The notes: generated by a model from the letters alone, not told the origin. A DNA stretch of 64,000 nt from Gillisia sp. (GCA_024635655.1 JAGXIL010000039.1:86849-150848); one strand, 5' to 3'; counted from the first letter of the stretch, positions 52,587-62,855 are shown. Numbers and translations are program-made.

Positions 52587-53555
52587 ATGAAGAACTCAGT
52601 TAAAACCACTTTCGCCTCTGCTTTTGAGGAAGATGTTTCCAAGGGATTGACCACCTTTCCAAAATATCTTTATTCGAAATATATTTACGATAAGAAAGGA
52701 GATAAGTTATTCCAGGACATTATGGCCCTGCCTGAATACTACCTCACCAACTGTGAATATAATATTCTCGAAAAACACACTGCAGAGATTGCCGATGCAT
52801 TTCTTGGCCCGGACGGTTTTGATCTTATTGAACTGGGTGCAGGAGACGGAAAAAAAACCAAGGTTCTACTGAGGCATCTGGTGGCACAAAATACAAACTT
52901 CAGTTATTTACCGGTTGACATCAGCTTAAATGTACTCGAGGAACTGAACGCTTCTTTAAAAGAGGAACTGCCCGAATTACAGATAAAAATTCAGCAGGGA
53001 ACCTATTTAAAAACCCTTGAGAACCTTTCAAATTATGGCTTCAGGAAAAAAGTGATCATGATGCTGGGCTCAAATATTGGGAACCTGCTTCATAAGGATG
53101 CCATTATATTCCTCAAAAATATCGCCGGTGCAATGAATGCTGAGGATATGTTGTTCATGGGCTTTGATCAGAAAAAGAATCCGCAAACGATTTTGGATGC
53201 GTATAATGATCCTACCGGGGTTACAGAAGCTTTTAATAAAAACCTGCTCGTAAGGATCAATACCGAATTAAACGGTAATTTTGATATCGATAACTTTCTT
53301 CACTGGGAAACCTATGATCCCGAGACCGGAACAGCCAGAAGTTTTCTTGTGAGTAAGATTGACCAGAAGGTGATTATTGAAAACCTAAACCTGGAGGTGC
53401 ATTTTGAAGCCTGGGAAACCATCCATACAGAAATTTCTCAAAAATATGATGATTCTGTGGTTAACTGGCTTGCACAGGAAGCAGGTTTAAAAGTTGTCCG
53501 TACCTTTACTGATAGTAAAAAATACTATAAAAACTATATTTTTAAAGTACTGTAA
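52587..53555 (+). CDS. egtD: L-histidine N(alpha)-methyltransferase
   Basis: FPKYLYSKYIYDKKGDKLFQDIMALPEYYLTNCEYNIL; IELGAGDGKKT; MMLGSNIGNL. Confidence 0.95.
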   Translation: MKNSVKTTFASAFEEDVSKGLTTFPKYLYSKYIYDKKGDKLFQDIMALPEYYLTNCEYNILEKHTAEIADAFLGPDGFDLIELGAGDGKKTKVLLRHLVAQNTNFSYLPVDISLNVLEELNASLKEELPELQIKIQQGTYLKTLENLSNYGFRKKVIMMLGSNIGNLLHKDAIIFLKNIAGAMNAEDMLFMGFDQKKNPQTILDAYNDPTGVTEAFNKNLLVRINTELNGNFDIDNFLHWETYDPETGTARSFLVSKIDQKVIIENLNLEVHFEAWETIHTEISQKYDDSVVNWLAQEAGLKVVRTFTDSKKYYKNYIFKVL

Positions 53556-53601
53556 AATCAGGTGCTTTGAAATAAAAAAGAGACCTAGTAGGAGATAAAG
53601 T

Positions 53602-53883
53602 ATGAAAGCGATTTGGAATGACAAAGTAGTAGCAGAAAGCGAGGAGACCAAAGTGGTAGAAAACAATCATTACTTTCCTAAAGGATCTATTAAAGATCAA
53701 TATTTTAAACCCAGTGACCACAGTACCCGGTGCCCCTGGAAAGGCCTTGCTTCCTATTTCACTCTTGAAGTAGACAGCAAAGAGAATAAAAATGCAGCCT
53801 GGTACTATCCTGAAACCAGTCATGCCGCAAAACCAATTGAAGACTATGTGGCTTTTTGGAAAGGTGTTCAGGTAACCGAATGA
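53602..53883 (+). CDS. DUF427-domain protein
   Basis: KAIWNDKVVAESEETKVVENNHYFP; CPWKGLASYFTLEVDSKENKNAAWYYPE. Confidence 0.93.
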   Translation: MKAIWNDKVVAESEETKVVENNHYFPKGSIKDQYFKPSDHSTRCPWKGLASYFTLEVDSKENKNAAWYYPETSHAAKPIEDYVAFWKGVQVTE

Positions 53884-53886
53884 ATT

Positions 53887-54972
53887 TTACCCCTTATATG
53901 CTTTGAGTGTCTTAAACAAGAAATCCAGTTCCTCTTCAGTATTGAAATAGTGAAAACTAATCCTGATCCCTTGCCCCCGCTGAGAGCACAAAATATCCTT
54001 GCTTCTAAGGTGCTGAAATAATTTATCATCTCCTCGAATATTAAAAATAGGGGAATGTCCTGGTCTTTTTTCAACTAATTCCTCAAGTAAACTCAGCGCA
54101 GACAATTCCCGTTTCGCGATCCCGGTTAATTTTGCTACTCGTTCTTCGACTAACTCCATGCCCACATCTTCCAAAAATTCAAGGGCTATTTTTAAACTCC
54201 CAAAATTGAGGGTATCCTGATGGCCCGGCTCAAATTTTCCGATGAAATTTCCTTCATGGGCTTTGTACTTTCCCTGCAGGGAATTGAATCCGCTGCTTTT
54301 GGGAGCGACCTTTTCCGCCGCTTTTTCATGGAACAGCATAAAGGCATTTCCGTAACCTGCATTCAGCCACTTGTAACAACTGGTAATGACCACATCTATT
54401 CCGGAATCATCAAAATCAAATCGCTCAGTACCACAATATTGAGTACCATCTGCCACAAAGAGGGTTTCCGGGTACCTGGCCTTTAAATTCTTCAAAAAAT
54501 CTATACTCAATTGAACTCCATTGATATATTGTACGATACTAAAAGCAAAAAGACCCGGGGGTTCCTTTTGAAAAGCTTCCTCAATATTTCTTTCCAGGTT
54601 TTCATCAATAACAGCATATGAAACAGGAAAATCTCTTGAAGAGACTGCCCAATTAATAGAAGGATAATCGCTTTCCAGAAGAAGTGCCCTTTTTGATTTT
54701 TCTATTCCTTCCAGAAGCGTATTAAATCCATAAGAGAAATTGGGGACCAGTGCCACCCGGTTGGGAGCACATTTAAAAAAGGCACCCACAGCCTCCCTCA
54801 CCGCTGTTAACATCTCTCCCTGTTTCTCTTTTAGTAAACTTCCCGAAATAAGGAAATCCAGATCGTGTTCCTGCCTGAATTCAAAGACTTTTTCAGGTAA
54901 AAGTCCTGAGGCGGCAGTATTGAAATATTTATATTGTTGCAGGATAGGGAAAGGTTTTCTTAAATTCTTCAT
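53887..54972 (-). CDS. aminotransferase class V-fold PLP-dependent enzyme
   Basis: FVADGTQYCGTERFDFDDSGIDVVITSCYKWLNAGYGNAFM (PLP Lys). Confidence 0.9.
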   Translation of the reverse strand: MKNLRKPFPILQQYKYFNTAASGLLPEKVFEFRQEHDLDFLISGSLLKEKQGEMLTAVREAVGAFFKCAPNRVALVPNFSYGFNTLLEGIEKSKRALLLESDYPSINWAVSSRDFPVSYAVIDENLERNIEEAFQKEPPGLFAFSIVQYINGVQLSIDFLKNLKARYPETLFVADGTQYCGTERFDFDDSGIDVVITSCYKWLNAGYGNAFMLFHEKAAEKVAPKSSGFNSLQGKYKAHEGNFIGKFEPGHQDTLNFGSLKIALEFLEDVGMELVEERVAKLTGIAKRELSALSLLEELVEKRPGHSPIFNIRGDDKLFQHLRSKDILCSQRGQGIRISFHYFNTEEELDFLFKTLKAYKG

Positions 54973-55035
54973 AAGCGTTTAACAATGGTATAAAAAATCT
55001 TTAAATTTGAATTCAGATTAAAAGTACTTCATATT

Positions 55036-55488
55036 ATGTTTTCTAAAAAGAAAAACACTTCCAAACTAGATGCAGATCAACGGGAACTTTATGAAAATGC
55101 AAGGCGAAGGACACTTCAGAAGAAGAGGTTATTTCTACATTTTGTCATTTTTCTCGTAGGAGCGGTACTTCTTATCATCTTAAACGTAGTTATAGGTTTT
55201 CGCGAAGAATTTATGCCCCTGGGCTACAATTGGTTCGTCTGGGCAATACTCCTCTGGACTTTTTTCTTCCTGATCCATGCAGTGAATGTGTTTATAACCA
55301 GCAGTTTTATGGGAAAAGAATGGGAGCAACGGCAAATGGAGAAACTTGTTAGAAAACAGAAAGAAAGGATCGCAGAGCTTGAAAAGAAAGCAGAACGGGA
55401 ATACCCCATCCCTCAGGAAAGACGTACAGACAGGAAGGACCCCGGAACCCCGCCAATAAATAATCCTAATAAACCCCTAAATCACTAG
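55036..55488 (+). CDS. 2TM-domain protein
   Basis: ARRRTLQKKRLFLHFVIFLVGAVLLIILN...FLIHAVNVFITSSFMGKEWEQRQMEKLV. Confidence 0.85.
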   Translation: MFSKKKNTSKLDADQRELYENARRRTLQKKRLFLHFVIFLVGAVLLIILNVVIGFREEFMPLGYNWFVWAILLWTFFFLIHAVNVFITSSFMGKEWEQRQMEKLVRKQKERIAELEKKAEREYPIPQERRTDRKDPGTPPINNPNKPLNH

Positions 55489-55491
55489 ATC

Positions 55492-55974
55492 ATGCTCACA
55501 TTAATAGCTGCTGCCGGAGAAAATAATGAGCTTGGAAAAGACAATGATCTCGTATGGCATCTGCCTGATGATTTTAAACGTTTTAAAAAACTTACCACCG
55601 GCCACTATATTATCATGGGCCGTAAAACTTTTGAATCTTTCCAGGAACCATTACCTAACCGAACTCACGTGGTAATTACCCGAAGAGAAAATTATAAAAA
55701 GGAAGGATTGGTCATAGTTCATTCCCTGGAAAGGGCAATTGAACTCACAGAGGATGATCCTCAACCCTTTGTAATTGGGGGAGGTGAAATTTATGATCAG
55801 GCAATTGATATTGCCGATAAGATTGAACTTACGCGCGTTCATGCTACCTTTGATGCAGATACTTTCTTTCCTGAAATTGATGAAAACCAATGGAAACTGG
55901 TTGCCGAGGAATTCCATGAAAAAGATGAAAGACATAACTTTGCATTTACCTATTTAACTTATGAACGCAGATAA
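55492..55974 (+). CDS. folA: dihydrofolate reductase
   Basis: LTLIAAAGENNELGKDNDLVWHLPDDFKRFKKLTTGHYIIMGRKTFES; FVIGGGEIYDQAI. Confidence 0.97.
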   Translation: MLTLIAAAGENNELGKDNDLVWHLPDDFKRFKKLTTGHYIIMGRKTFESFQEPLPNRTHVVITRRENYKKEGLVIVHSLERAIELTEDDPQPFVIGGGEIYDQAIDIADKIELTRVHATFDADTFFPEIDENQWKLVAEEFHEKDERHNFAFTYLTYERR

Positions 55975-56827
55975 AGATCCCGGAGAGGATTTTAAATTTA
56001 TAGCCGAAACAAATGCTATTGAAATAACAGATGTAAAGGAACTTGGAGGAGGAGACATTAACGAGGTTTTTTTGATCACGACCTCTGCCGGACAGGAACT
56101 GGTGGTTAAATTAAATGACTCTAAAAAATATCCGAATATGTACCGGGCAGAAAAGAATGGTTTGGAAACCCTTGCCGGCACCAATACCATCCAGATCCCC
56201 AAGGTCATAAATTATGGAGAGACCGGAGATCAATCCTATATCTTAATGGAATATATAGCCACAGGAAAACCTGGAGGTGATTTTTGGGAAACCTTTGCTA
56301 CACAACTTGCAGATCTTCACAGGAACACCTCCGCTCAATTCGGCTTTTCAGAAGATAATTATATCGGAAGCCTTCCACAGCAAAACAACCCAATTACTGA
56401 TGCTGCTGAATTTTACGTCACCCAACGACTGGAACCTCAGTTGGAGCTTGCAAAGAAACAGGATTTTGATCTGGGAATCAGCAAATATTTTCTTCGGAAT
56501 ATTTCTGAGAACATACCTGATGAGCCGCCGGCCCTGATCCATGGTGACCTTTGGAACGGAAACCTTTTGATTACTGCGGAAGGTTCTGCATGTTTAATTG
56601 ACCCTGCGGTAGCTTATGCACCCCGGGAGATGGATCTGGCGATGATGAAACTTTTTGGAGGTTTTGATCCCAGGTTATTCAGGACCTATGCTGAAGAATT
56701 TCCATTAGAAAGAGGCTTTGAGGAAAGGCTTCCACTCTGGCAATTGTACTACCTGCTTGTTCATCTCAATATTTTTGGAAAAGGATATTTAAATCAGGTA
56801 AACAACATCATTAAAAAGTACAACTAA
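55961..56827 (+). CDS. fructosamine kinase family protein
   Basis: GGGDINEVFLITT, ALIHGDLWNGNLLITAEGSACLIDPAVAYAPREMDLAMMKLFGGF; overlaps folA by 14 nt. Confidence 0.93.
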   Translation: MNADKDPGEDFKFIAETNAIEITDVKELGGGDINEVFLITTSAGQELVVKLNDSKKYPNMYRAEKNGLETLAGTNTIQIPKVINYGETGDQSYILMEYIATGKPGGDFWETFATQLADLHRNTSAQFGFSEDNYIGSLPQQNNPITDAAEFYVTQRLEPQLELAKKQDFDLGISKYFLRNISENIPDEPPALIHGDLWNGNLLITAEGSACLIDPAVAYAPREMDLAMMKLFGGFDPRLFRTYAEEFPLERGFEERLPLWQLYYLLVHLNIFGKGYLNQVNNIIKKYN

Positions 56828-56923
56828 CTTCACAAAGCATTAACAAAACCAATCCGATTTTTAGGAATTTATTAGGTCAAATCTGTTCTGATGCTTGGTA
56901 TCTTGTAGCTAAAAATAAACGCT

Positions 56924-57424
56924 ATGAGTATTGAAAATTTGACAAGTAAAGAGGCACTGGAAAAAATGACCAATTTGGTAAATGACATTAAATTTGCCAT
57001 GCTTCTTTCTGATCTAAAATCCCAACCTATTAGCGCTGTACCCATGACTACTAAAAAAGTTGATGAACGCGGAGACATCTGGTTCCTTAGCGGGCTAAAC
57101 AGCGATCACAATGCTAACATACTTAAAAGCCCCGAAGTGCAGTTGCTTTACAGTGATCCTTCAGATATGGAATTTATCAGCATCTATGGAAGAGCTACTG
57201 TGGTCACAGAAAAGAATATTCTTGAAGATCTATATGACAAAAAGGATGACGCCTGGTTCACAGGAAGTGATGACCCAAATTTAACGGCCATTAAAATTGT
57301 TCCTGAAGAAGCCTACTACTGGGATACCAAGGACAGTAAATATATAAGTTTGTTTAAAATGGGAATAGCCGCAGTAACCGGAGATAAACAAGATACTTCC
57401 GAAAAAGGAAGACTCGATTTGTAA
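56924..57424 (+). CDS. pyridoxamine 5'-phosphate oxidase family (general stress) protein
   Basis: DIWFLSGLNSDHNANILKSPEVQLLYSDPSDMEFISIYGRATV. Confidence 0.9.
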   Translation: MSIENLTSKEALEKMTNLVNDIKFAMLLSDLKSQPISAVPMTTKKVDERGDIWFLSGLNSDHNANILKSPEVQLLYSDPSDMEFISIYGRATVVTEKNILEDLYDKKDDAWFTGSDDPNLTAIKIVPEEAYYWDTKDSKYISLFKMGIAAVTGDKQDTSEKGRLDL

Positions 57425-57443
57425 AATATATTGTTTAGTGAGT

Positions 57444-57481
57444 AGGCCTTATAACAAGCAATTGTTATGAGGTCTTTTTTT
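57444..57481 (+). terminator. intrinsic terminator AGGCCTTATAACAA..TTGTTATGAGGTCT-T8
   Basis: hairpin with G-U pairs and T run. Confidence 0.75.
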
Positions 57482-57512
57482 TATTTCTAATTTAGCAGAA
57501 ACAACCAATACT

Positions 57513-58394
57513 ATGAAGGCTTATATTTTTCCCGGACAGGGAGCACAGTTTGCAGGAATGGGTAAGGATCTCTACGATAATTATCCTGAAGCCCGCAAAC
57601 TTTTCGAAAATGCCAATGAAATCCTGAATTTTGAGATCACAAGAACCATGTTTGAAGGCACAGCTGAAGACCTGAAACAAACAAAGATTACTCAGCCGGC
57701 GGTTTTTCTGCATTCGGTCATATTAAGTAAAGTCATGGGGTCATCTTTTAAACCCGATATGGTTGCAGGCCATTCCCTGGGAGAGATCTCTGCTTTAGTG
57801 GCAAACAAAACTTTAGAATTTGAACCTGCCTTAAAACTTGTATATAAAAGAGCACTTGCAATGCAACATGCTTGTGAAATCCAGCCTTCTACGATGGCCG
57901 CCGTATTGGGACTGGAAGATGAAATGGTAGAATCAGTTTGTGCCGCTGTTGATGGAATTGTAGTTGCAGCAAATTATAATTGTCCCGGCCAGCTGGTCAT
58001 TTCAGGCAGCATTGATGCGGTTGAGAAAGCCTGTGAAATGATGAAGGAAAAAGGAGCAAAACGAGCCATGGTCTTACCTGTAGGAGGCGCTTTTCACTCC
58101 CCTCTCATGGAGCCTGCAAGAAAAGAACTTGCTGAAGCCATTGAAGCCACCACCTTCAATACTCCCATTTGCCCGATATATCAAAATGTTACCACCTTTG
58201 CAGTTACAAATCCTCAGGAAATTCAACAGAACCTGGTATTTCAGTTAACCGCTCCGGTAAAATGGACGCAGTCTGTTCAGAAAATGATCGAAGGTGGAGC
58301 CAGCCATTTCATTGAAGTTGGCCCCGGTAAAGTACTACAGGGGCTGGTAAAAAAAATAGACAGGAATGCAGAGGTGTCTTCTGCTGAAATTTAA
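57513..58394 (+). CDS. fabD: ACP S-malonyltransferase
   Basis: MKAYIFPGQGAQFAGMGKDLY; VAGHSLGEISAL; GGAFHSPLM. Confidence 0.97.
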   Translation: MKAYIFPGQGAQFAGMGKDLYDNYPEARKLFENANEILNFEITRTMFEGTAEDLKQTKITQPAVFLHSVILSKVMGSSFKPDMVAGHSLGEISALVANKTLEFEPALKLVYKRALAMQHACEIQPSTMAAVLGLEDEMVESVCAAVDGIVVAANYNCPGQLVISGSIDAVEKACEMMKEKGAKRAMVLPVGGAFHSPLMEPARKELAEAIEATTFNTPICPIYQNVTTFAVTNPQEIQQNLVFQLTAPVKWTQSVQKMIEGGASHFIEVGPGKVLQGLVKKIDRNAEVSSAEI

Positions 58395-58416
58395 TTCCCT
58401 GTTCCTTATAATAATA

Positions 58417-58447
58417 AAATCCTGATCATATTGATCAGGATTTTTTA
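58417..58447. terminator. intrinsic terminator AAATCCTGATCA-TAT-TGATCAGGATTTTTT
   Basis: perfect hairpin with T run. Confidence 0.85.
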
Positions 58448-58467
58448 TTTAGTCCTTTGCCGAATTC

Positions 58468-59754
58468 TTACAATGCTTCTTTAAAAATTTTCCCGTCCTT
58501 CATCACAAATATTACCTCTTCCAGGGTTTTAATGTTTTGAGTAGGATCCTCTTTTACGGCAATAATATCTGCAAAAAATCCTTCCGCGATTTGCCCTGTT
58601 TCATTTTCTGTATTTAAGATTTTCGCAGGGGTTATTGTAGCGCTCTGGATAGCCTCCATTGCAGGCATTCCCGCTTCTACCATATATCCAAATTCCTTTG
58701 CATTTTTTCCGTGTTCAAAAACCCCTGCATCTGTTCCAAAGGCGATCATTACTCCACGCTTGTATGCTTTTTCAAAAGTATTTTGAATTTTTGGACCAAT
58801 TTCAATAGCCTTGGGAACCACAAGGTCAGGATAGTAGCCTTCGATCTCGGCTTTTTCACTCACCTCTTTACCCGCAGTAATTGTAGGCACCAGGTAAGCA
58901 CCGTATTCTTTCATAAGGTCCATCGTTTCCTCACTCATCAAGGTTCCATGTTCAATGGTGGTAACACCACCTCTAACCGCGCGTTGCATTCCCTCATCCC
59001 CGTGAGCATGAGCGGCAACGTGAAAACCATAATCTTTTGCAGTATTGGTAATAGCTCTTATCTCTTCTTCAGTAAACTGCGGATTTGAACTGCTCTTTGC
59101 CACACTTAATACACCTCCTGTAGCGGTGATCTTTATTAGGTCACTTCCGTTCTTATAGTTTTGTCGTACCGCTTTCGCCGCATCATCAACACTATTTACC
59201 ACCCCGTCTTTTGGCCCGGGGTCTCCTACAAGGTTCCTGTTAAAGCTGTTGGTAGGATCGGCATGCCCGCCGGTAGTTGCAAGGGATTTTCCTGCAGTAT
59301 AAATCCGTGGGCCCTCAATATTTCCGGAATTGATGGCGTTGCGAAGTGCAATATTGACACCACTACCCCCAAGTTCCCGCACTGTAGTAAATCCGGCTAA
59401 TAAGGTGGTCTTGGCAAATCCTACTGAGTTGAAAGCAAAATCGGCTTCATTAAAAGTAAAGGATTCCAGGTATTTCTGCGGATTTGTTTCGCTTTCCAGG
59501 TGCACGTGCATATCTGTTAAGCCAGGAAGCACAGTCATAGTTTTAAGATCAATAATATCTTCATCAGGATTTTCAGGCTGAACATAGCCATTTTCAACAC
59601 GCTTAATTTTATTGTCTGAAACTACAATAGTCCTTTCGATGAGGACTTTTCCGTTTTTGGTATCAACCAATTTTCCTGCATGGATATAAGTATCCTGTGC
59701 AGAAGCTGCAGAAGCAAATAAAATTCCGCAGAAAATAAATAATAATTTTTTCAT
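58468..59754 (-). CDS. secreted amidohydrolase (Xaa-Pro dipeptidase-like)
   Basis: signal peptide at ATG 59754; TVLPGLTDMHVHLES; HAHGDEGMQRAVRGGVTTIEHG; GTDAGVFEHG. Confidence 0.94.
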   Translation of the reverse strand: MKKLLFIFCGILFASAASAQDTYIHAGKLVDTKNGKVLIERTIVVSDNKIKRVENGYVQPENPDEDIIDLKTMTVLPGLTDMHVHLESETNPQKYLESFTFNEADFAFNSVGFAKTTLLAGFTTVRELGGSGVNIALRNAINSGNIEGPRIYTAGKSLATTGGHADPTNSFNRNLVGDPGPKDGVVNSVDDAAKAVRQNYKNGSDLIKITATGGVLSVAKSSSNPQFTEEEIRAITNTAKDYGFHVAAHAHGDEGMQRAVRGGVTTIEHGTLMSEETMDLMKEYGAYLVPTITAGKEVSEKAEIEGYYPDLVVPKAIEIGPKIQNTFEKAYKRGVMIAFGTDAGVFEHGKNAKEFGYMVEAGMPAMEAIQSATITPAKILNTENETGQIAEGFFADIIAVKEDPTQNIKTLEEVIFVMKDGKIFKEAL

Positions 59755-59764
59755 TGTATAGGGT

Positions 59765-60898
59765 TTAGTTATTGACAAATTCAATTACCGTACTGGTAAT
59801 TAAATCTATTTGGTCATCGGTAAGTTCGGTATGCATAGGAAGGGAAATTACTTCTTTTACCAGCTGGTTGGTCACCGGGAAATCTGATTCGACATAGCGT
59901 TCATCCTGATAGGCTTTTTGTTTGTGTAGCGGAATTGGATAGTAAACTCCGCAGGGAATACCTTTTTCGCCCAGATGCTTTACAAGGGCATCCCTTTTTC
60001 CGTTGGTGATCTTCAGGGTGTACTGGTGATATACATGAGTATCGCATTTGCCTTCCCGATAAGGGATCTCTATATGTTCCTGACCTGCAAAAGCCTGATC
60101 ATATTTTTTAGCCGAAGCTTTTCGGGATTCATTATACATATCAAGATTGGGAAGTTTTGCCCTTAAGACTGCGGCCTGAAAACTATCCAGCCTCGAATTC
60201 ACCCCCACCACGTCGTGGTGATAACGCTCGTACATTCCGTGGTTGACAATGCCACGAAGCACGTGTGCCAGTTCATCATCATTGGTAAAGATAGCGCCAC
60301 CATCTCCAAAGCATCCTAAATTTTTAGAAGGGAAAAATGAGGTAGAGGCTACATGGCCTATAGTTCCGGTTTTATATGTTTTTGCTTCCCTGGAGTGGAA
60401 ATTTGCACCAATGGCCTGGGCATTATCTTCAATGACATAAAGATCGTGCTTTCGGGCTATCTCCATGATCGCATCCATGTTTGCGGTTTGACCAAACAGG
60501 TGCACCGGTACAATTGCTTTGGTTTTGGAGGTAATGACTTTTTCTATAGCTTTGGGATCAATATTAAAAGTGTTAGCTTCAACATCAACCAATACAGGAG
60601 TAAGCTGTAAAAGCGCTATTACCTCAACCGTAGCGGCAAAAGTGAAATCGGCAGTAATGATTTCATCCCCAGGCTTGAGGCCCAATCCCATCATTGCGAT
60701 TTGCAGCGCATCTGTACCATTGGCACAGGGAATTACGTGTTTTACATTTAAATATTCTTCCAGTTCTTTTTGAAAATGCTGTACTTCAGGCCCGTTGATG
60801 AAGGCAGAAGTTTCCATTATTTCCTGTAATGAGTGATTAATTTTATGCTTTATGAATTCATATTGGCCCTGCAGATCGACCATTTGTATCTTTTTCAT
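59765..60898 (-). CDS. DegT/DnrJ/EryC1/StrS sugar aminotransferase
   Basis: CANGTDALQIAMMGLGLKPGDEIITADFTFAAT; EDNAQAIGA; STSFFPSKNLGCFGDGGAIFTND. Confidence 0.96.
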   Translation of the reverse strand: MKKIQMVDLQGQYEFIKHKINHSLQEIMETSAFINGPEVQHFQKELEEYLNVKHVIPCANGTDALQIAMMGLGLKPGDEIITADFTFAATVEVIALLQLTPVLVDVEANTFNIDPKAIEKVITSKTKAIVPVHLFGQTANMDAIMEIARKHDLYVIEDNAQAIGANFHSREAKTYKTGTIGHVASTSFFPSKNLGCFGDGGAIFTNDDELAHVLRGIVNHGMYERYHHDVVGVNSRLDSFQAAVLRAKLPNLDMYNESRKASAKKYDQAFAGQEHIEIPYREGKCDTHVYHQYTLKITNGKRDALVKHLGEKGIPCGVYYPIPLHKQKAYQDERYVESDFPVTNQLVKEVISLPMHTELTDDQIDLITSTVIEFVNN

Positions 60899-60995
60899 GT
60901 AGTTTTTATTGTATTACAACGAAAATACAAAATATAGCCCCTATCCCCAATGCTATTTTTAGGAAAGAGCTATTTTAGCAAAATAAAAATATAGC

Positions 60996-62243
60996 TTGCA
61001 CGCATTATACAACATAACTGTCTCTCTTACCAAAGCCGTACTTCCAATTACCGGCGCTTTTAGCCCAAAAATGAAACTTTTTGTAGAAGGAAGGAAGGAA
61101 ACTTTTCCCATTTTACACCAAAAATTAAACAAAACCGACAAAGTGATTTGGTTTCACATGGCTTCCCTGGGAGAATTTGAGCAGGGACTTCCTATTATTG
61201 AAACTGTAAAAACCCTTTTTCCGGAACACAGGATCGTGGTAAGCTTTTTTTCCCCTTCAGGATATGAAAACAAAAAAGACACTCCCGTTGCCGATGCGGT
61301 AGTTTATCTTCCCCTGGACACCCCGAAGAATTCTAAGCGGTTTATAGATGTCATGAAGCCGGAAATAGTTTTCTTTATCAAGTACGAATTCTGGCCCAAT
61401 TATCTCAGGGAATTAAAGAACAGAAATATACCTACTCTTCTAATATCGGGAGGTTTTCGAAAAGATCAGCTGTTCTTTAGATCCTATGGGGGCTGGATGA
61501 GAAGATCTCTGGAAACCTTTGAGCATTTTTTTGTGCAGAATCCCGAATCTGCGGAATTGCTGCAATCTATTGGTTTTAAAAATGTAACGGTAAATGGTGA
61601 TACAAGATTTGACCGGGTTTCCCGGCAACTGGAACAGGATAACAAACTGGAATATATTGAGAAATTCAAAAAAGAACAATTGTGTATAGTAGCAGGCAGT
61701 ACCTGGCCCGAGGATGAAGCTCTTCTTGAAGATCACATAAATTCGGCACCCGAAGAAATCAAATTTATTGTGGCCCCGCACCAGATACATGAAGAGAAAA
61801 TTGAAAATTTCAGAAGAAGACTAAATAAAACATCAGTACTTTATTCTGAGAAAGAAAGTAAAGACCTGGCAGATTTTCAAATTCTTGTCATTGACAATAT
61901 TGGTCTTCTTGGGCGTATCTACAGCTATGCCGATATCGCGTATGTTGGTGGTGCTGCGGGAAAGACCGGGCTTCATAATATTCTGGAACCTGCAACCTTT
62001 GGGGTGCCTATAGTAATAGGAAAGAATTTCGAACATTTTCCCGAAGCTAAGAAACTTCAAAACCTGGCAGGTTTGTATTCAGTAGCCACCAAAGAAGAAC
62101 TTTCGGAAATTCTTACCCGACTTACTGAAGATGAAAAATTCAGAAAAAGAATAGGTATGATTGCGGGACACTTTATAAACAGCAACACAGGTGCCACTAA
62201 TTCAGTCAACGATTATTTGCTAGGAAATCACAAAATTTCTTAA
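60996..62243 (+). CDS. waaA: 3-deoxy-D-manno-octulosonic acid transferase
   Basis: WFHMASLGEFEQGLPIIE; YLPLDTPKNSKRFIDVMKPEIVFFIKYEFWPN; AYVGGAAGKTGLHNILEPATFGVPIVIG. Confidence 0.95.
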   Translation: MHALYNITVSLTKAVLPITGAFSPKMKLFVEGRKETFPILHQKLNKTDKVIWFHMASLGEFEQGLPIIETVKTLFPEHRIVVSFFSPSGYENKKDTPVADAVVYLPLDTPKNSKRFIDVMKPEIVFFIKYEFWPNYLRELKNRNIPTLLISGGFRKDQLFFRSYGGWMRRSLETFEHFFVQNPESAELLQSIGFKNVTVNGDTRFDRVSRQLEQDNKLEYIEKFKKEQLCIVAGSTWPEDEALLEDHINSAPEEIKFIVAPHQIHEEKIENFRRRLNKTSVLYSEKESKDLADFQILVIDNIGLLGRIYSYADIAYVGGAAGKTGLHNILEPATFGVPIVIGKNFEHFPEAKKLQNLAGLYSVATKEELSEILTRLTEDEKFRKRIGMIAGHFINSNTGATNSVNDYLLGNHKIS

Positions 62244-62360
62244 ATTTAACCTTGAAAATTAAGTTTTAACTCAATTTTTATTAAAAAAATCAAAAAAATC
62301 TGCTCCTCAATTTTTTAAAATGGTAATTTCGACCCATAGAAATCAAATAATCTATTAATT

Positions 62361-62588
62361 ATGAAAAGAGTTATTTTAATAACTGCATTGTTATTAGCTT
62401 CGGCAACTACTTTTATTTCCTGTAGAGATACTGAAAAAGAAACTACGGTTATAAGAGAGGTAGAAGTTGAAAGAACAACCCCTGTTGAGAAGAGAGAGGG
62501 TATTCTTGAACGAAGTGCCAAAAAAGTGGATGAAAAGGTGAATAAGGAAATAGATGAGGAGATAGACCGTATAGGTGATGATAACTAG
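62361..62588 (+). CDS. small lipoprotein
   Basis: signal + lipobox ASATTFISC, charged C-terminus. Confidence 0.7.
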   Translation: MKRVILITALLLASATTFISCRDTEKETTVIREVEVERTTPVEKREGILERSAKKVDEKVNKEIDEEIDRIGDDN

Positions 62589-62689
62589 ATAAACTTTCTC
62601 ATTAGTAAGATTTTGTTATATTTATAATAGAATTTAAATGAGAGTTTAAATTCAATATCGAAAATTAAATAACCACTAAAACTAAAATT

Positions 62690-62833
62690 ATGAAAAAAGT
62701 AATGTTAATTCTGGCACTAACTTTTGCAACGAGCGTTGTTTTCACCTCTTGCAGAGATGACAGATCTGGTGTTGAACGCGCTGCAGATGATGTAGAAGAT
62801 GCAGTTGATGATATAGGTGACGAAATAGATTAG
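62690..62833 (+). CDS. tiny acidic lipoprotein (47 aa) MKKVMLILALTFATSVVFTSCRDDRSGVERAADDVEDAVDDIGDEID
   Basis: manual translation; lipobox VFTSC, below ORF-track cut-off. Confidence 0.7.
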   Translation: MKKVMLILALTFATSVVFTSCRDDRSGVERAADDVEDAVDDIGDEID

Positions 62834-62855
62834 TCACCACTGACCAACTAAATGC

